64,000 nucleotides of DNA from Enoplolaimus lenunculus (lineage: Eukaryota; Nematoda; Enoplea; Enoplida; Thoracostomopsidae), in the NCBI GenBank assembly GCA_030248215.1, contig JASANG010003890.1, forward strand, positions 186,001 to 250,000, read 5' to 3'. A program made the translations under genes and the position numbers. How positions within the stretch are numbered: position 1 is the first letter of the stretch; the number at the start of each line of letters is the position of its first letter. Below are positions 61,938 to 64,000 of the stretch, piece by piece. The notes below the pieces were generated by a model. The model ran no database searches. It was not told the origin of the DNA and worked only from the letters and a program-made list of their open reading frames with translations.

Positions 61938-62816
61938 GATTTCATTCGCCTACTTAATAGGCTGCTTAGTTAAATGGTCAAATTTAATTATTGCCTTAAT
62001 ATTTAGAGCTCGTATTCTCAAATGTGTGTAGCACCTATTACCAGTTTAGTGATAGGCGTTGTAACTTTCGAACCAGGGAATAGTGACGTTTGAAACTCAT
62101 CACATTTATTGCTTTCGATTGTCTCTGCTACTGTACAAATTTTGAGATCTGTAATTGCACCAATTCGTTAGTTTGAAAACCTATTACTAACTGGTAATAC
62201 GTGCTAATATGCATTTGAGAATATGGGACTAGGCTTTTAAAACGACGTATATAAACATAGCTTGTTTGGTGATATCTTACCTCGGCAATGCTTAACCATT
62301 ATTGGCGTTTGCAATTGATAACTGCATTAATATTGACACTCCATGCCAGTTTAACTAGGGTCAAAAAAACACGCAAATACCCATCGACCATTGTTATCAT
62401 GATAAAGGCAGTAAAATAAAATTGAGGGTAAGTTTTTGGGGTTCTCATGATAAAACGAATATTTTTGACCGCCGTGATGTAAGCTGCCGAGACTCAGATA
62501 GGCGTATATCAGTTTTAGCTTATAAGTCACCAATCAATCGTGCTTAATTTTATAAGCTGTTCGATATTTGCTGACAGACTAATATTCTTGCTGCGGTTTT
62601 GGGAATATTCACACGTGAGATTTTATCGAAGCCGAGAGAACGTATCGAATTGCCCTCGTTGCTCCCAAATTGTGTGTTGTTGCTGGAGTCCGGGTGTGTA
62701 TTTTTAAACAATCGCCTTTTGGCCGTGAAAATATCGTTCGATATGTGATCTATTGACGTTTTAGTTTGAAATTTTCCCTGAACACCTGCAACCGTGTGCG
62801 CTTTGGTGTTTTGGTG
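61938..62816. other. Unannotated intergenic stretch
   Basis: The part at 62030-62230 (CCTATTACCAGTTTAGTGAT, AACTTTCGAACCAGGGAA, TTTGAAAACCTATTACTAAC) repeats the order of words seen at 480-665, so it is a diverged dispersed repeat. Beyond it nothing is recognised. Confidence 0.45.
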
Positions 62817-62930
62817 CACTGCAAAAAAATGGTTAGTCAAATTTTAGTCTCTCGGAAATTGGCTTTTCCTGACTGCACAAACGGAGTCAAAATTCGACTC
62901 CGCCAGCGTCAAATTCGATTAGACACAGCG
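62817..62930. mobile_element. MITE with CACTGTAAAAAA / GAGTCAAATTGACTC ends, partial copy 5
   Basis: Left CACTGCAAAAAAATGGTTAG and AATTCGACTCCGCCAG are present; the right half is lost. Confidence 0.65.
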
Positions 62931-63369
62931 GGCCCAAAACTTGCATCCTCAAAAACACCAATCCAGGTTGTATTTGTGTTGTGCGCGTTGGCTTTTACGG
63001 GGTTCGTTGCGGTCAAACGAAAGGGTTGGTATCTTCGATAACACTGAATGATAAAAGCGTTACTCCATATTTTGGGTAATGATAAAATCTGATTTTTAAT
63101 GACAGTTTTCAAAGCCGTTATCTTGCTTGCGTACGTGGTCTGTGTGTGTGTGTTTGATGTGAAACGTTTTCCCATTTTAGGCTGCTGCTGGCGTGACTTG
63201 ACTGAACGCCCTGATAAGGCGCGATTTGGCAGAGACGTTTTGGGGGGAACCTAATGGCAACCCCTGTATTGAGTTTGGTTCCGTCAAAGTCTTGGAAATT
63301 AATATTGGCTGACACTGTTTCGTCAAAATATATAGTCTTATAGTTGTTTTAGTACAAATATGCACTGTG
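62931..63369. other. Unannotated intergenic stretch
   Basis: A possible acceptor CCCATTTTAG at 63171-63180 is followed by a 23-codon open run ending TAA; no partner exon found, so not called. Confidence 0.35.
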
Positions 63370-63560
63370 CAGGGTACAACCGGAGGTCTGTCTCCGGCTC
63401 CTGCTACGGCTCCGGCTACGGCAGAAAATCGGCCTTCGGCTCCGGCTCCGGCTCCGGTAGAATTTTTACCGGAGATTCCGGCAATTGCGGTAGTAGAATT
63501 TTGCATAATTTTGCAAAATTTATCTGTTTAGCGCGTTTCGTATTTCTTTTGTCACAAACA
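63370..63560. mobile_element. CAGGGTGCAAC-type MITE, copy with GGCTCCGGCTCC expansion
   Basis: CAGGGTACAACCGGAGG, then GGCTCCGGCTCCGGCTCC and GGTAGAATTTTTACCGG, then GCGCGTTTCGTATTTC as at 10670-10690. Right end not complete. Confidence 0.75.
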
Positions 63561-63655
63561 ATTTTCAGGAAAGAATCTATTTTAATTTTAGTAAAATATA
63601 ATTCTAAAAATATTTCTTAAATTAAACACGCGATGCTACATCGAACCATAGCATA

Positions 63656-63715
63656 ATGGTTCATCGTTATCCAAGGCGTTCAGTGTCAACAGAAAGTGTT
63701 CGACCCGATAGTGAA
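63656..63715 (+). CDS. Possible first coding exon of a gene running off the right edge
   Basis: ATG in the context CATAATGG opens 20 codons (MVHRYPRRSVSTESVRPDSE) that end exactly at a GTATGT donor. No second exon is visible before the window ends and no family is recognised. Weak. Confidence 0.25.
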
Positions 63716-63845
63716 GTATGTTTTCAACTTTCAAGTATGCTTAACGTGCTTTCATTGCCTAGGAGTATGATTGGCTAATTTTGGTTTTGGATTTTGAATT
63801 TTTTTAAATGCGAATCATACCATTTTATCACAACGAATTTCAGTT

Positions 63846-63940
63846 GGGCCAAGCCTAAGCCTAAGCCTAAGTCTAAGCGTAAGCGTAAGTCTAAGCCTAA
63901 GCCTAAGCCTACGTCTAAGCCTTAGCCTAAGCCTAAGCTG
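63846..63940 (+). mobile_element. TTAGGC-core MITE array fragment
   Basis: GGGCC followed directly by CCTAAG hexamers to about 63937; right end absent. Confidence 0.6.
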
Positions 63941-64000
63941 TGCGAAACGAAACAAATACCAGTGTGCGAGTTATCTATAGCTTGGCAGAAGGCTATATAT

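Overview
The window is nuclear DNA of an intron-rich, AT-rich invertebrate animal. Genes are split into many short exons with GT-AG introns of about 0.1-5 kb, proteins match metazoan families, and the space between exons is packed with short non-coding transposons. I cannot fix the phylum. The dominant repeat carries (TTAGGC)n, the nematode telomere motif, but an intact HOP2 gene and the exon structure are not typical of well-studied nematodes, so the motif is not evidence of taxonomy here. No LTR retroelement, virus-like element, LINE reverse transcriptase, CRISPR array or rRNA gene was recognised.

Five protein genes were assembled by hand from splice sites, with exon phases that agree at every join: (1) positions 1-9498 (+), the 3' part of a cysteine-rich extracellular protein with two tandem modules of the invertebrate DUF7042-DUF7045 type; (2) 15443-32512 (-), a complete 32-exon, 893-residue MAP4K3/5-type kinase with an N-terminal kinase domain and a C-terminal CNH domain; (3) 34564-44431 (+), a complete 7-exon, 286-residue phosphonoacetaldehyde hydrolase (phosphonatase, PhnX family); (4) 39757-40455 (+), peptidyl-tRNA hydrolase 2, lying on the same strand inside the third intron of the phosphonatase gene; (5) 51060-55119 (+), a complete 4-exon, 213-residue HOP2/PSMC3IP meiotic recombination protein. 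The kinase and phosphonatase are divergently arranged about 2 kb apart. The extracellular-protein gene and the kinase converge on a 6 kb repeat-filled gap. A doubtful first exon of another gene sits at 63656.

Repeats form the second theme. About 30 copies or fragments of one MITE family with a TTAGGC-repeat core and at least three kinds of ends crowd 0-14.4 kb and 50.8-64 kb, and are almost absent from 14.4-50.8 kb. Other families are a TTAA-flanked MITE, a tRNA-like MITE, a tRNA-derived SINE, elements ending CAGGGTGCAAC, TGACCCGAATAAGAGGG, GTTATAACCGG, GGCTTCTCCACAGC and CACTGTAAAAAA, and several minor ones. Nested insertions give a relative age order. Non-mobile structure includes a 1.3 kb 18-bp minisatellite (48349-49641), a long near-perfect inverted repeat (47330-48187), a forward-inverted-forward triplication (55872-56349) and a 211-bp tandem duplication in a HOP2 intron.

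The genes have no evident shared pathway. The phosphonatase would split a C-P bond after transamination of 2-aminoethylphosphonate; PTH2 recycles stalled peptidyl-tRNAs; HOP2 acts with MND1 in meiotic strand exchange; the kinase is a Ste20-family nutrient/stress signalling kinase. Exon positions come from reading splice sites and conserved motifs by eye; no alignment or transcript data were available.
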